Part shown: positions 34,441-45,854 of the stretch, piece by piece
How positions within the stretch are numbered: position 1 is the first letter of the stretch
How the letters are laid out: every line of letters begins with the position of its first letter
NCBI GenBank assembly: GCA_039545295.1
Contig: BCIK01000016.1
Coordinates: 62,001 to 126,000 of the forward strand
From: Udeniomyces pyricola
Lineage: Eukaryota; Basidiomycota; Tremellomycetes; Cystofilobasidiales; Mrakiaceae
Length of the DNA stretch: 64,000 nt
Reading direction: 5' to 3'
Notes under the pieces: generated by a model
Seen by the model: the letters and a program-made list of their open reading frames with translations, nothing else
Told to the model about the DNA's origin: nothing
The model's database searches: none
Translations under genes and position numbers: made by a program

Positions 34441-36318
34441 TTAGAGGGATGTCTTGATTGGAACAATATCCTCGTTTGCCCATCCATCATGAATTTCCCG
34501 GACGATCTCCGCTGCGCTTTGGATGCGATGGATGCGATCTACCCCGACGCCTGCCCAGACGGCCGCTCGAGAGAAATCATTGGCCTCGACGGCTTTGGCG
34601 TAAATGGCTCGGGCTTGGGCGAGGTCGCTTATGTGGTCCGTGGAATTGGGCGGTAAAGAGGCAAATGTGGAAGGAGTGAGGTTGGAGAGCGCACGACCAT
34701 CGTAACCGTCTGAAGTCGAACCGGAATTAACAGGAAGATCAAAGGAAAATCGAGCGGTCAGTGAGAACGCTCGATGATAGCCTGATGGAATTTGCGGCAT
34801 GCAAACCATAGCAAACCGTTGGCTTGGCTGAAGATGGTACAAAGCTAGGTCACGCACTAGGCCAAGGCACATTGGCCAACACGTCCCAACTGACGCTTCT
34901 CTTGGTAGCCGCATTATCTGGGCCATCCACGTTCGTCTGCTGTTGAGTTTGTCGCGAGGAAGCGGAGACGATGGCCTGCTTTTTTACCTCGGACCAGGTC
35001 GCCTCGGGTGTCGGTAAGAACCTCGTGCCGAAGACCCCTGCGGATGCACCCAACGACAGGACGCGACTCAAATCGGAGCCTGAGATCAGCCCTCCAGCAG
35101 CAAGGATGGGGATTGGGCTGCTGGGATTGTGGGATGAAGCGAGAGAGACGAGCTTGGGAAGAAGACTTAGGAGGGGGGTCGAGGCGATGAGTCCGTGGCC
35201 GCCGGCTTCGCTGCCTTTGGTTTGTCGGGAAAGAGAGATAGCCGGATAGTTGAGTGGGGGTAGTGGTTTGTTGAGGGATGGATCCAAATATGAGGTTTCT
35301 ACGTCAGGAACCATCGACTACGAACGTGCAGTACCCACTCTTAAGAAGTCATCCAGATGCGCACGTAAGCGAGTGGAATCTACGATACATACCTTGAGCA
35401 ACGATCACGTCCACTAAACCGCTCGACAACGCTTCTTCAGCCTCACGAACCGTTCCCACTTGCAAAAATATCTTCTTCTGCTTTCCAGGAGTAGACGTCG
35501 TCGGGGCAGCTGAGGCACCGCTAGCCACAGTGACGGCGGCAGCAGCGACCATGTTATTGCCTTCCTTCTCTTTCTCCCGGATCTCTCTCGCCCATCGCTT
35601 CCAATCGCCTGCAAAAAGCCAAATAGCGTCGAGATCAGAGCAGCGAGCGACGAGATTGACGGCGTCGACACCGTGTTGACCTTGGGCGTCGAGAGCCCAG
35701 CAGAGAAGTCCGACGCCGAGAGGAGCGGTCGGTCCCGCTGTAGAGCGGGCGAGGGAGAGAGAGGACAGTAGAGACTCTGCAGGTCCGGCTAGAAGTATGA
35801 AAGGATAAAGAGCGTAGAGTGAGATATCACAGATCAGAAAAAGTTCAAGAAAGATGTAAGGTATCTGTTGAACTAGTGCGACAGCTTCGAATCGATCAAC
35901 GGCCTGTAGCTAGCTTCGGCTTCGGGCCGATGATTCAACGGGTTAACGAATCATCGGGATCCTGGCAAGATGAGGATGGATACAGAATTGCGTACGAGTC
36001 CATGCTACGAAACCCAGACCGCCTGCTTTGGAAACTTGTCCGGCAAGTGCGCCGCCCGAAGCTCCGGCCATAGGGGCGAGGACTAGAGGAACACGGAGGC
36101 CTGTGGTTGAGATTGACAGGAAGATCCAAGAGATGGTTGTGCCCGGCACATATCGTGTTGAACGGGCGTACACAAGACAAGAGTCAGCTTTAATGAGTGA
36201 ACGAGGTACTGCAGATGTCGATACTATACAGGATAGAAGGACTAAGGCTAGGCTAGTAATAGTGAAAGGAGAGGAGCGCACGGAATGCGGAGAGAAAGTC
36301 AACGACTAGGTTGGTCAT
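34441..36318 (-). CDS. Nitronate monooxygenase / 2-nitropropane dioxygenase family flavoprotein
   Basis: FMN-dependent TIM-barrel enzymes of this family oxidise alkyl nitronates. Proposed exons (descending): 36282-36318, 35996-36100, 35393-35788, 34858-35214, 34441-34709; 387 residues. Visible signatures are LRVPLVLAPMAGASGGALAG at the N-terminus, AGGLGFVAW, LGVGLLCWALDA, the strand-helix IFLQVGTVREAEEALSSGLV, DVIVAQGSEAGGHG, and PILAAGGLISGSDLSRVLSL followed by GASAGVFGTRFLPTPEA, the phosphate-binding end of the barrel. A low-complexity insert (VTVASGASAAPTTSTPGKQK) sits before one strand. Exon 1/2 and 2/3 borders use GTGCGC and GTACGC donors, so the region around residues 10-50 is less certain. 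The substrate cannot be told from sequence. Confidence 0.88.
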
Positions 36319-36772
36319 AATCAGTAATTGGCGTCAGAGCAATGGGGTTGTTATATCAGTGTATGTGTATGACTGGATAGGCTCTATAGTGCAGTTGACA
36401 AGGAAAGTAAAAGTTTGGAGGTGGTTGTGATGATGATGGTGGATGGATGGATATCGATGGGCCGGCCGGATGACATTTGATGACGTGATGAATTATTCTG
36501 CACAGCGACTTGAAAATGTGATATTGTTATAATCGATCAGACCGTTTTAAATTATCACATCATGGTATTGACTATCGACCACCTATCTATCAGTGACGCT
36601 GTTACGTAACTTATGATTTTATCATGGTTATCGAATATCGAATATCCCATTATCCTGTTCCGGATATACATCATCCTTCCTCCCGACGTCATTCATCCCA
36701 TCCATCCCCTAATCCATCCATCCATCCACCTCAACCCATATATCCTTCTACACCCACATCCACACCCACACC
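36319..36772. promoter_or_regulatory. Divergent promoter region
   Basis: 454 bp between the nitronate monooxygenase-like gene (-) and the membrane protein gene (+). It contains GGCCGGCCGG near 36460 and a CATC/CCAT-rich leader (36670-36772). No gene seen. Confidence 0.4.
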
Positions 36773-39307
36773 ATGTCCATTGTGTACCCATCTCTTTCCA
36801 CTATCAGGAAGGCAGAGGTAACAAACAGATCACCATCCCCCTTGCCAGCCGAATCCATTCAGAGTGGCTTGCTCAACCCTGCTTAATGTTTCTTCCCATT
36901 ACCATGCAAATTTCACTATGATCCCGTCCATCCACATCATCAGCTTTTCCAACTCGCCTCCGAGATCGGTGTCGATGTCTCACGTTTCAACACTCGTTTT
37001 GCCCTGCTCGAACACGTCAAGGATGAACTCGCCGTCCAGAGCTCTGTGCGTTTGCCCTGTCCCCTCTACTTGCCCCCGACGCGTCCTGCGTACGCGTCAC
37101 AACATGCCATCCATCCGCCCGCCTTATGGCTTGACCTCGGTTGGCCGGCAGAATTGAGGACCAGAACAAAGATGACTTATGTAGCACCGTCGCGGGTTTG
37201 ACTGCGTCCTCATCGCTGTGGATGGGTCTGGAAAGATGGCGTTGTTGCCTTCCCCTTCATGAGGCTTTCAACTGAAACAATGCCCAAATCGATGTTGTTG
37301 CTCTCCCGCACTGCTCCTCATTTTCACCATCATAGGTCCTCAGGAACAATCCACGATACAAGGCATTTTATTCCGGGAGATCGTCCGTCCGAAAACCCTC
37401 ATCTGCTGCGTAAGTACCATGAACTCCGTTCGCGTCTCGTGCGACGATGTTCACCCCTCTGCGCGTCGCGTCTCAATGATGCTTCATCATGTTCTTTTCG
37501 ACTTTCTGCACCTTGATCTTTTCTCGTCGATTCTCATCCGGCCCGCTTGCGTCGCTCTACAATGCTGATTTTGCCTCTTTCTAATTTGTACAGACCTGGG
37601 TCTCCCAGCCAACAACATGTTGAAGCGGATGGCTCTTCAGATGATCACGATGAGCTAGGCTCGCAACACTCTTCGCCTTCTTTCGCCCACGCTGACCTTG
37701 CCAACCAATCGACCTCATCCGTTGCGTCCGCTATGAGCAACGTCATCCCTAAAGGTCGAGAGATCGCTCGGTCCCCCATTAAGCCTGTACAGAGCTCCAT
37801 TCTTTCCATCCCTGGGTCGGTTCGCAAGCTCGCTCAAGGCGTATTTGGCAGCGCAGCCGACGCGTCGCCGTCCGAGGACGGAGGCGAGGATGTTGAACAG
37901 GAGCAAGCGATACAGTCCGCTGGTATCGAACAGAAGGAGGAGGAGGAGCAGGAGGAAGTTGACAAAGGAAAGGCCGACGAGGTCAATCCTTCCCCTCTTC
38001 GATCCATCAAGCGACGCGTCAGAGAGACCAGTCTTGTCCCACACATTTCAAGCCCTCTCGCTCGGACTAAGCAAGCTGCTCTCACCAAGGTCAACAAGGC
38101 TAGGGATGTTGTCATTCACCGGGCCGAAGAGGAAGGACATCGAGCGGAAGAGGCGGCGGATTCGCTTGTTCAACACGTCAAATTAGCTTGGGACAACAAG
38201 GTTTGGACCCCTTCAGGTCGAGTGAGTGCTGCTCAAGCTTCCCCGGCCCTCTCTAACTGCTATGCTTCTACTCCTTCCGAAGCCCGTGAAGAGAAGCGCC
38301 CTCGCTTGCTGACACCAATCCACGTATTCCGTTTCCTTTCCTTTCCCAATTTCTCGCGCACCCCTCATAACTGTCTCCTTCGTATATACACTATATCTAC
38401 CTCGACAGATTCTTTCTTCTCCGACGTCTCAGGCCTTCCTGCTTCTTTCCCTAGAAGCCCTCGTCCTTCTCTCCACAGCGCTCGTCTTTCGCGACGTTCA
38501 ATTCTCGATCCCTCACCCAATCTCGCAACCTCCTGTCGCGGGCCAATACGAGATCGTTCACGATGAGGTCGTTATCAACGAGAACAAGCCTTGGTTCCAG
38601 ATGGCGGGAAGAGTGCCCGACTTTGAGGCGAGCTTCCGGGGTTGGGACGCAAGCGAGAGGTTGTTGTGGCCGGCGGGCATCTGGTGAGTTTGGGATGGCA
38701 AGCTTTTCTCGTCTTGCTCTTTGTTACTTCGTCTTTGCTTCCTTCATTGGTTTGAGCCAAGCTCCGAGCCTTGAATCTCGTCGCACCTTTGCTTGGGACT
38801 AAGTAGCAAAAGGCACTGACCAAGCCATGGCTGCGCATTGGCTGCCCCCCCTCCCCCCCTCCTTTTTACCTTGACAGGGCTTTGATGACGGTGGTTGTTC
38901 CCGCTGTTCTTTCTCTTCTCATTTCGTCTCCTTCTGGCGCCTCATCTCCTTTGGCTCGATCCACCGATACTCCTTCGGAATCGCAATCCATTGCGAAACG
39001 GACCCGATCCCACCTGTCCTCTCCTTCCTCATCTGCCCCTCGTCCGTCTTCATCATCCACCTCGCCCTCGTCCCACTCAACGCCTTCGATGGGGTCCCAA
39101 ACGACTGTGTTTCACATCCTCCGAACAGGTCTCTGGGCACTCGTCCTCGCTCTTTCCCAAAAAGACTCTTCCATCTACCGCGCCCCCGAGAGCGACGGCT
39201 TCATCTTCGACAACTTGCAGCGGACCGGCGTCGAGAGGTTGGCCATCGTCGGCAGTGCGACGGGTGCCCTTTTGGGGTTCGTCAAGATGTTGAGCGAGAA
39301 ATCGTGA
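36773..39307 (+). CDS. Predicted multi-pass membrane protein with SAP/HeH-like N-terminus
   Basis: Exons 36773-36817, 36944-37045, 37336-37409, 37594-38221, 38409-38683 and 38878-39307 close in phase to 517 residues. The N-terminus (SLSTIRKAELFQLASEIGVD, FNTRFALLEHVKDELAVQSS, then LRNNPRYKAFYSGRSSVRKP) looks like a SAP/HeH-type helix-extension-helix followed by the short Tyr-containing tail seen in many uncharacterised fungal proteins. A disordered middle with an acidic coil (EQKEEEEQEEVDKGKADE) and basic helices leads to four hydrophobic segments: AFLLLSLEALVLLSTALVF (~292-310), ALMTVVVPAVLSLLI (~377-391), VFHILRTGLWALVLALS (~442-458) and ERLAIVGSATGALLGFVKML (~493-512). A HeH-like head plus membrane tail recalls inner-nuclear-membrane proteins, but this is inference; I do not recognise the family. 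Confidence 0.78.
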
Positions 39308-40434
39308 GAAAAAAAGGGATGAACCTGAACGATCCATGAGTGAAGGAAGATGAACAAAGAAGAGAGAAACCTCACTTCGACATCCTATCTCTTGGTCAAC
39401 CGTCCTTATGTTATCTTGTTTTTGCCTCTTTTATAATCTATCTCGCCTTCGTTGTCCAGGTGTCTTCGCTTCATCCCTTTTTTCCTGTTTTCCTTTCTGT
39501 TCGTTATTGCCCTTATGTGTCCTCGAACCATTTCGTTCTGTCTCTTTACTTTCTTCATCTCCATATATCCTTCACCATAATCTCACTTACTCCCGCCTGT
39601 CTCCTCTGCCCCCCCCCCTTCATCTGGTCTTGCACCCTGCCCTCATCTTTTGATTTTCTGTTTCTTGTTCGTTGTGGCCTGATCTATTCTTTGCCTCATT
39701 ACGATCCTCTATACCCTCGATCGGCCGGATTTAAAAAACCTTGTGTATATATATACTGTTTATGTTTCAGTTCATGATCGACGACGGGGACCACTCTCAG
39801 GGGGGAATCATTCATGATCTATCACGAAGATTTCTTTGTCCCAACGTTCATGTGAAGAACAGAAACGAAGAAAAAAAAAGCAAAAAAAAAACTAAGGACA
39901 ACCGGGAAGAGAGACAGAACGGAGCAAAAAGGAGATATAAGGACCAAAAAAAAAAAGACAGGAAAAAGACAGAGATCGATAAAAGGAACAGGACCACAAC
40001 CATCCCTCACACGGTGTACAGCGAGGGTCAACCGTCGAAAGAGAAGAAAAAAAAACCCGACAAAGGCGAATGAGGAAACAAGTATAAAGGGAAGAAGAGA
40101 AAAGACCGGCTTTTCTTAGATATATTCCTCGTCTTTTTCGATTCCGGCCTCCTAAAGCTTTTTTTTTCCTTCCCTTCATTCCAATGTTGGATGCGATGAG
40201 GAGGGCGAAAGAGAAGGGGGGGGGGAGGGAGGAGGCAGGAAGGAGAGGGAACAACAGCAGATCCACGACTGACCCGAAACATGCGAGACCAAACACAAGA
40301 GAAACCACAGGAAAGGGGAGAGGAAGGGGGGGGGGGAGGAAGGGCAAAGAAGGAGGCGGCAAATTTCATGATCGCTTTGTTCATGTTGCAGACTTGCGTT
40401 CCCAAAGCGAGCCAAACGTCCTGATCGTCCCCTT
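39308..40434. other. Long convergent intergenic region
   Basis: 1.1 kb between convergent 3' ends. Pyrimidine-rich sequence (39400-39700) probably belongs to the upstream gene's 3' UTR. A/G-rich sequence with A runs fills 39850-40350. The only open frames are Lys-rich artefacts of A-rich DNA. Nothing supportable seen. Confidence 0.5.
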
Positions 40435-43271
40435 TTAAGCGGCCACCTGGGCAGGGACGGCAGCGTTCGCCTCGTCACCGACGGGCACAGCCCTGTTGGG
40501 GACGAGACGCTTTCTAACATGGTGGTGTCCCTTGCCAACGGAGCGAGCGGTGTGTCGGTTCTTGAGGGCAGCGGCCGGACCGGCATTACCTCCAAGGGGG
40601 GACGAGGACGAAGAGGAAAGGTCTCGCTTGGAGGCTTGGGCCGCTTGCCAGGGCCAGACACAGCCGATAGGCGTTGCCGAGCTGTGGAGCGCAAAGAAAG
40701 AAACAAGGAAACGAACGAAAGGGGTTGCGAGAGAGAGGATAGCCAGGGTGCAGGGTGGGTCAGCCAAAAGATGAGAATTAAGAAAGATAGAAGAAAATGA
40801 AAACAAGGATTTTGGGATACGCACGAGCAAACGACCCCGTTCTGAGTTGAGCAATCCGCAATCGTGACCCAAGCTCCATAGACGCATCCTGAAAGAAGGA
40901 ACAAAAAAAAGTAGGCTTCAGTAAAAAAAAGTTTACAGGCGAAAAGGAAAGATAGGATCGGTCGAAAACTGCCAGGCTAATCTTCTGTCTTCTTCATTTT
41001 CATCTTCCGTTTCTTGGGCGAAGTGGAAAAATCATAACTCGGAATTGAATACGTACGGTTCAAGACCTGACCATCGCATGCCCACTTATCGCCTGAGCAA
41101 GTCTGCCCGGCAGCGTTGGTGCTCGCGCTCGCAGCGGTGCTGACCGTCGTCGAGCTCGCCACGACGGAAGCAGTTTCGGAAGACTTGACACTGCTGCTAG
41201 CGGCGGCAACGACGGCTGTGGAAGACGTCGTTTGGACGGCGTGGTTGAGGTTGATGGTCGACGTCACGAGGGGAGCAGCAGATGACGAGGAAGGAGCGAC
41301 GACAACAGAGGAGAAGCCTGAAGACTTGATCGAAGCGGAAGCGGCAGCGGAAGCTTTGGAAGAAGAAGAGGACGTAGAGGAAGCGGGAGTGGCAACGGCC
41401 TTGGACGAAAGCTTCGACGACGATGACGATGGAGTAGCAGCGACAGCTTGAGAAGACGACGACGGCTCAGAGGAGGAAGAAGAAACGACGACGTTGGCAC
41501 CGACAACCACGGACGACGATGCCGCCGGGGCAGCGATGGACGAGGATGCCTTGAGCGAGGAGGAAGCGGCAGCCGCAGATGAAGCCTTGGTCAAGGAGGA
41601 AGGGATAGCGGTTGACTCGACAACCGAAGAAGAAGCGACAGCGGACGACTTGACGACCGAAGAAAAAGTGACAGCGGATGACTCGGCAACCGAAGAGGAA
41701 GCGACAGCGGACGACTTGACAACCGAAGAAGAAGCGACAGCGGATGACTGGACAATTGAGGAGGAAGAGACAGCAGCTTGAGAGCTAGTGATGCTGGCAG
41801 CTACGGAGGACGAAGCCACGGTCGAGGAAGCAGCAGAGGCGGCGGCAGTGGTTGTCGAACCAGAACTCGAGCCCGCGCCATCGCTACCAGGAGCGTAGCA
41901 ATCCGACCCGACGACGCCAGCGCCACTAACGAGTCCGTTGCCAATCGACATCCCAGCGTACTCGCCACCGTAAATGACATTGTCTCCCGGCGAGGGGAAG
42001 ACGACGGGTGTACCCTCGACGGTCGAGCATTGGTTCACGTCGGCGTTGGCGACAAAGATGGTCGGCGTCGTGAGCGGGGTCGAGGACGAGGACTCGATGT
42101 TGGCAGCCTAAAGATTAGACACAAAGGTAAATTCGGGGAAGGAGAAAAGTAGAGGTTAATTCCAACTTGGCCTGAGGTAACAAGCTTATCAGGGGGAAAT
42201 GACGTCTCTTCCCTCCCCTCCCTCTTTTCGACGCCCGACAGATACCGCGAGGTCTCGAAGAGGGGAAAAGAGAAAGAGATTAGAGCGGCACCGAGCATAA
42301 TGGACTCACGAGACAGTTCATGTACATCTCTCGGTTACCAAGCTTATTGAACCAGGACCAGGCAAAAACGACGTCATCGGCCGCAGGCGCATCGCTCGGG
42401 ATAGTGACCTGGAACGTCTTGCTGTCGGTGAGGCAACCTCCGATGTAGGACTCGATGACGTGGAAGTTGACTCCGTTGTCGTAGGAGAGCGAGAACTGGC
42501 AGGCTGAGAGATATCATCGAGTGGGGGAACGGGCGTGGAGAAAAGCAGAAAATAAATCGAAGGGCAAAGGAACAATCAGGCACAGTGTTCCACATCCACA
42601 GCACAAGAGACGCGCGAGAGCTAGCCCAAGAGGCTCGGGCCAGATTGGAAGGGTGACCAAGGGAGAGAGAAACAGGACGGTAGACTTACAACCTCCGCCA
42701 TGGACAGCGGTACTATGAGTAGGCAATCAAGAGAAGAGAAATATCAAAATGGGGGTGAGCATCAAGTCGGAAAGACAGAAGAAAGAAAGCAAAACGCGAC
42801 GCGTCAAAAGGAAACCTACCCAGCGACATCGACTTCGATCGTGGAGCCAGCCGTCCATTGGGCTCGCGTGCCCTGATCGGCCGTACCAATGAAGCCCTTG
42901 CAAGGGTAAATACCGTCCGAGATCAAGGGGGACGTCATCGAGTAGTCCTTGTCTGCCTCGGGCGTGTCGGGGTTCTGGGTCGATCAAGGCAAGAAGCAAA
43001 GGGAAAGGAAAAGGAAAATGGAATTGGGGAGGAGGGACGCGACACTCGAGTCAGCTCGAGGCACAGCGAAAGAGAGGGGAAGGGGGGAAAGGCAGGGCTG
43101 AAGCGCGAGCAAGCGAGCAAGGACTCATGAACGTCAATCGAGGGAGGATGAGTGGCAAGGACTGACAAGAGGAGAGTTGTACGGGTAAGGCTTGGAGAGC
43201 TGCATGTGAGCCTGAACATGGGCCGTGCCGAGGGAAAGGGCGGCGAGAGAAAGGGCAAGGAAGGTTGACAT
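40435..43271 (-). CDS. Secreted AA11-like lytic polysaccharide monooxygenase with Ser-rich linker and X278-like module
   Basis: Copper-dependent oxidative enzymes of family AA11 cleave chitin outside the cell. Seven exons (descending): 43167-43271, 42820-42974, 42690-42712, 42310-42503, 41057-42107, 40825-40888, 40435-40681; 612 residues. A 21-residue signal peptide (ending GTAHVQA) leaves His22 as the N-terminal copper ligand (HMQLSKPYPYNSPL). The second histidine lies in AVHGGGSCQFSLSYDNG, and the axial Tyr in WFNKLGNREMYMNC. DYSMTSPLISDGIYPCKGF is also typical. About 300 Ser/Ala/Val-rich residues follow, including five 11-residue repeats. A Cys-rich segment, TCSGDKWACDGQVLNR plus CVYGAWVTIADC, then resembles the X278 module found on AA11 enzymes. 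A basic His-containing tail follows, with no GPI signal. The 23-nt exon 42690-42712 carries the copper-ligand histidine. Confidence 0.88.
41602..41766 (-). repeat. Five tandem 33-bp repeats in the LPMO linker
   Basis: Five head-to-tail 33-bp units (starting at 41602, 41635, 41668, 41701 and 41734) encode 11-residue Ser/Val/Ala units such as SSVVKSSAVAS. Unit copies differ at a few bases; the last is most diverged. This is probably a length-variable, O-glycosylated linker. Confidence 0.75.
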
Positions 43272-44031
43272 GACGTGGGAGGTGTGTGAAGGGTGGGGTT
43301 GAAGGGGTTAGTGAAGTGGGGGAGATGGAGAGGGAGGGGTCAAGTATGGGCTTGGTAGGATGGATGAGTGAATGGTAAAGGGATAGATTGCTATCAAAGC
43401 GAGAGTCCAGCTCAAGGGAAAAGGGAAAGATGGGACGGGTGGTGAGGGGAGGGAAGGGGATGGATGGTTTTGGAGGAGAAAGGAAAGTAAGCGACAAGGG
43501 GGTTTCGATTGAACGAACAAAGGGCAATAAACCGCATATACCCAACGCGCCCATTGGACTTGATTCGATGGTTAAAAATATACATGTTATTATGTAATAA
43601 ATATATATATATATTCCCCGCGTACATAGCACATCTTTCTTCTTCTCATTCTTGCACTAGAAACCGTGCTTGAATCGGAAGTGTGAATATATATATATAT
43701 ATAAGAGCATATATGTATGCATGTATACATGTATATATATATATACATATGAATACCATGGCCAACATCATGATTAGTCCTCGGGCGTCGTTAATTGTAT
43801 GATATATCATCCCGGTCCAAGTGATTCAACATAATACAAGTAAGTACAATTCGAGACTCATTCCTTTTTGGATGACTGTCGACTGTCGACTGTCTCCCTC
43901 TCTTTCGCGTTCTCTTAACCTCCAGTTTGCCGCCCTCTCTTGCGATCCCATACGCGCATTGGCTACCTTCACACCATCATCACCGTCACCATCACCACCA
44001 CTACCACTAACACCAGCCAACTCGTATCCTC
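43272..44031. promoter_or_regulatory. Divergent intergenic region with TA microsatellites
   Basis: 760 bp between the LPMO gene (-) and the mL58-like gene (+). TA runs occur at 43600-43614 and 43687-43758, the latter with palindromic ATGTATGCATGTATACATGT-like sequence. Short leaders near both starts. No gene seen. Confidence 0.45.
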
Positions 44032-45028
44032 ATGTCCTTCTTTACCCCCCGTTCCATCCCCAAACCCAGCGCTCTCTTCCAGTCCCGTCAAGTCGCCCAC
44101 TACCCTCGTCCCCCTAAGACGACCCACTTCCGCCGCAAAGCCCACCCGCACGGCTTCAACCAGACCCTCGACTCGGGTGCCGTCTTCTCTTACAACCCTC
44201 CACCAGCCGAGCCAGACATCAACACCGCTCATCGTTCCGTTCCAGCCGCTCAGCAGTCCCAACAACAGCAACAGCAACATGACCCGTCTGCGTCTTTCTC
44301 CTCGACTTCCCTCACCGACCAGCGATCTTCGTTCCCTCGCGACCCAGCTTCGATAGCGACCCGAATCGCCGCCTACCAAGCCGCGCCTTACAACCCACTC
44401 GAACCTATTGTTTCTCCAACGACCGGTCGAGCCCTCCCACTCGGTTGGAAAAAAGTTCCTGGCTACGGTCATCTCGCTCCTAGACTCGATCGACTCCCCG
44501 AGAACCACATGAAGTTCCGAGGCGCCCAAAACAGAGTCGTCACTCAGGAAGTCGAACAAGAGATCCAGAGGTTGGCTACCATGACACGCTACTCGAAATA
44601 TGCCATCGCTAGAAAGTGAGAAAACTACAAGGATTTTTCCTCTTTCTTCTTTCTCTGGCATCCGCAAGGGGGAGCGAAGGAGGGGCAGGGGGGGGGGGGA
44701 AGGAGGATTGACATATCCACCCTCTTCACGTCTCTTCTATCGACTCCTTCTTGCTACCCAGTCTCCAGTACGTCATACTAACGTTTGCTTTTCCCTTCTT
44801 TGCCTTTAACCCTTGTTGCCCACTTTTCTTCCATGTTTCCTTTCCGGCTTGCTTCACAGGTTCAACCTTCCCTTTAGCGCTCTGAACCTTCCCAAGCCCT
44901 CCTCAGAGCCAAAGAGCGTCTTGGGACGGTTGAACCGGGCGATTGAGCATGATCTCCGACTCGAGCGACAGACCCTCAACCAGGCCATCGTCAGAGAAGC
45001 GAAGCAGATCAGGAAGAGTTGGTGGTAG
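44032..45028 (+). CDS. Mitochondrial large-subunit ribosomal protein mL58-like (MRPL20 family)
   Basis: Fungal-specific protein of the mitochondrial 54S subunit. Two exons, 44032-44615 and 44860-45028, spliced in phase, give 250 residues. The N-terminus (MSFFTPRSIPKPSALFQSRQ) is basic without acids, fitting mitochondrial import. A Gln-rich stretch (SQQQQQQHD) and Ser-rich linker precede the conserved C-terminal half: RYSKYAIARKFNLPFSALNL, followed by a long basic helix (LGRLNRAIEHDLRLERQTLN ... REAKQIRKSWW). The IARKFN segment spans the intron and matches the family's LAKKFN core. Assignment is by this motif and overall design rather than full alignment, so the exact subunit name is moderately certain. 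Confidence 0.7.
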
Positions 45029-45854
45029 AATCGGGGTTCGTGTCGAAGGGGTGAATGGGAAGGGGTATTAGGGAAAGACACATGAGGGCTTGGAGTCGAA
45101 GGGAAGGGAGAAGGGAGGTTATACGATTACTCTTCATCACCGCTTGAGTCTCGACGAAAGGAATCAGGATTGCTAGGTGGTAGGTACCACACAAGGTTCT
45201 CTGAGCGTTCCTCGTCGCGTCGTCGTTGTAACCCTCTCCCCCCCCCCTTCCTTCCCTACTTCAGTGCCCCTCCATCAATCTCCTCTTTATGTTTCGTTCT
45301 GATTGACTACCCTCCAATGATGGGATTCGGAATCACACGCATGATCTCACGTGTACTGAACAGAAGTCGTAGACTTACTCTCTCAGCATCAGGGGGACAA
45401 AAACTAGACGTCTACACATCTAGTCATTCCACGCGCCGCCTTGATGTCTCTTAAGATTCACCAAATCCCCAGATTCATCCAGGATTACGCGTTACTCACC
45501 GGAACTGAAGTGATCGATGGACGAGACGAAACGAGAACCCCAAGTCGTCACCTCCCTCGTTCCTCGAATGTTCCATAGCATGCAGCTTGCTACGACGTGT
45601 CTGCCAGACCGATCCGTCAATGAGCGAGGCAAAGATCGATCTCTAGTCGGGCAAAAGAAAAAAGGAAAAAAAAAGACTCAAAAATGAAACCTGCATATTA
45701 TACGATCCCATGCGTCTCGGGTTGAGAACTGACACACAGATGACCCAAAAAAAAAACCATGATCTACATCCCTCGTGCGGGCCATGATCCGCGAGAGGAG
45801 GTTTTTCTCCTCCTTATGCTTTCCCTCGAGCCCTTATGACCATTTTCCTCACTC
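45029..45854. other. Convergent intergenic region
   Basis: Shared 3' region of the mL58-like gene (+) and ATG5 (-), 826 bp. Contains poly-C (~45240) and several A-rich runs (45655-45680, 45746-45760). No gene seen. Confidence 0.45.

Noticed and set aside
39741..40073. Lys-rich open frame in the intergenic region
   Set aside because: Composition reflects A-rich DNA; no conserved motif, no splice context.
41116..41781. Plus-strand Glu/Ala/Thr-rich open frames
   Set aside because: They are antisense shadows of the Ser/Ala/Val-rich linker of the LPMO gene.
43969..44667. 232-codon minus-strand open frame
   Set aside because: Lies opposite the mL58-like exon and shows only mirrored composition.
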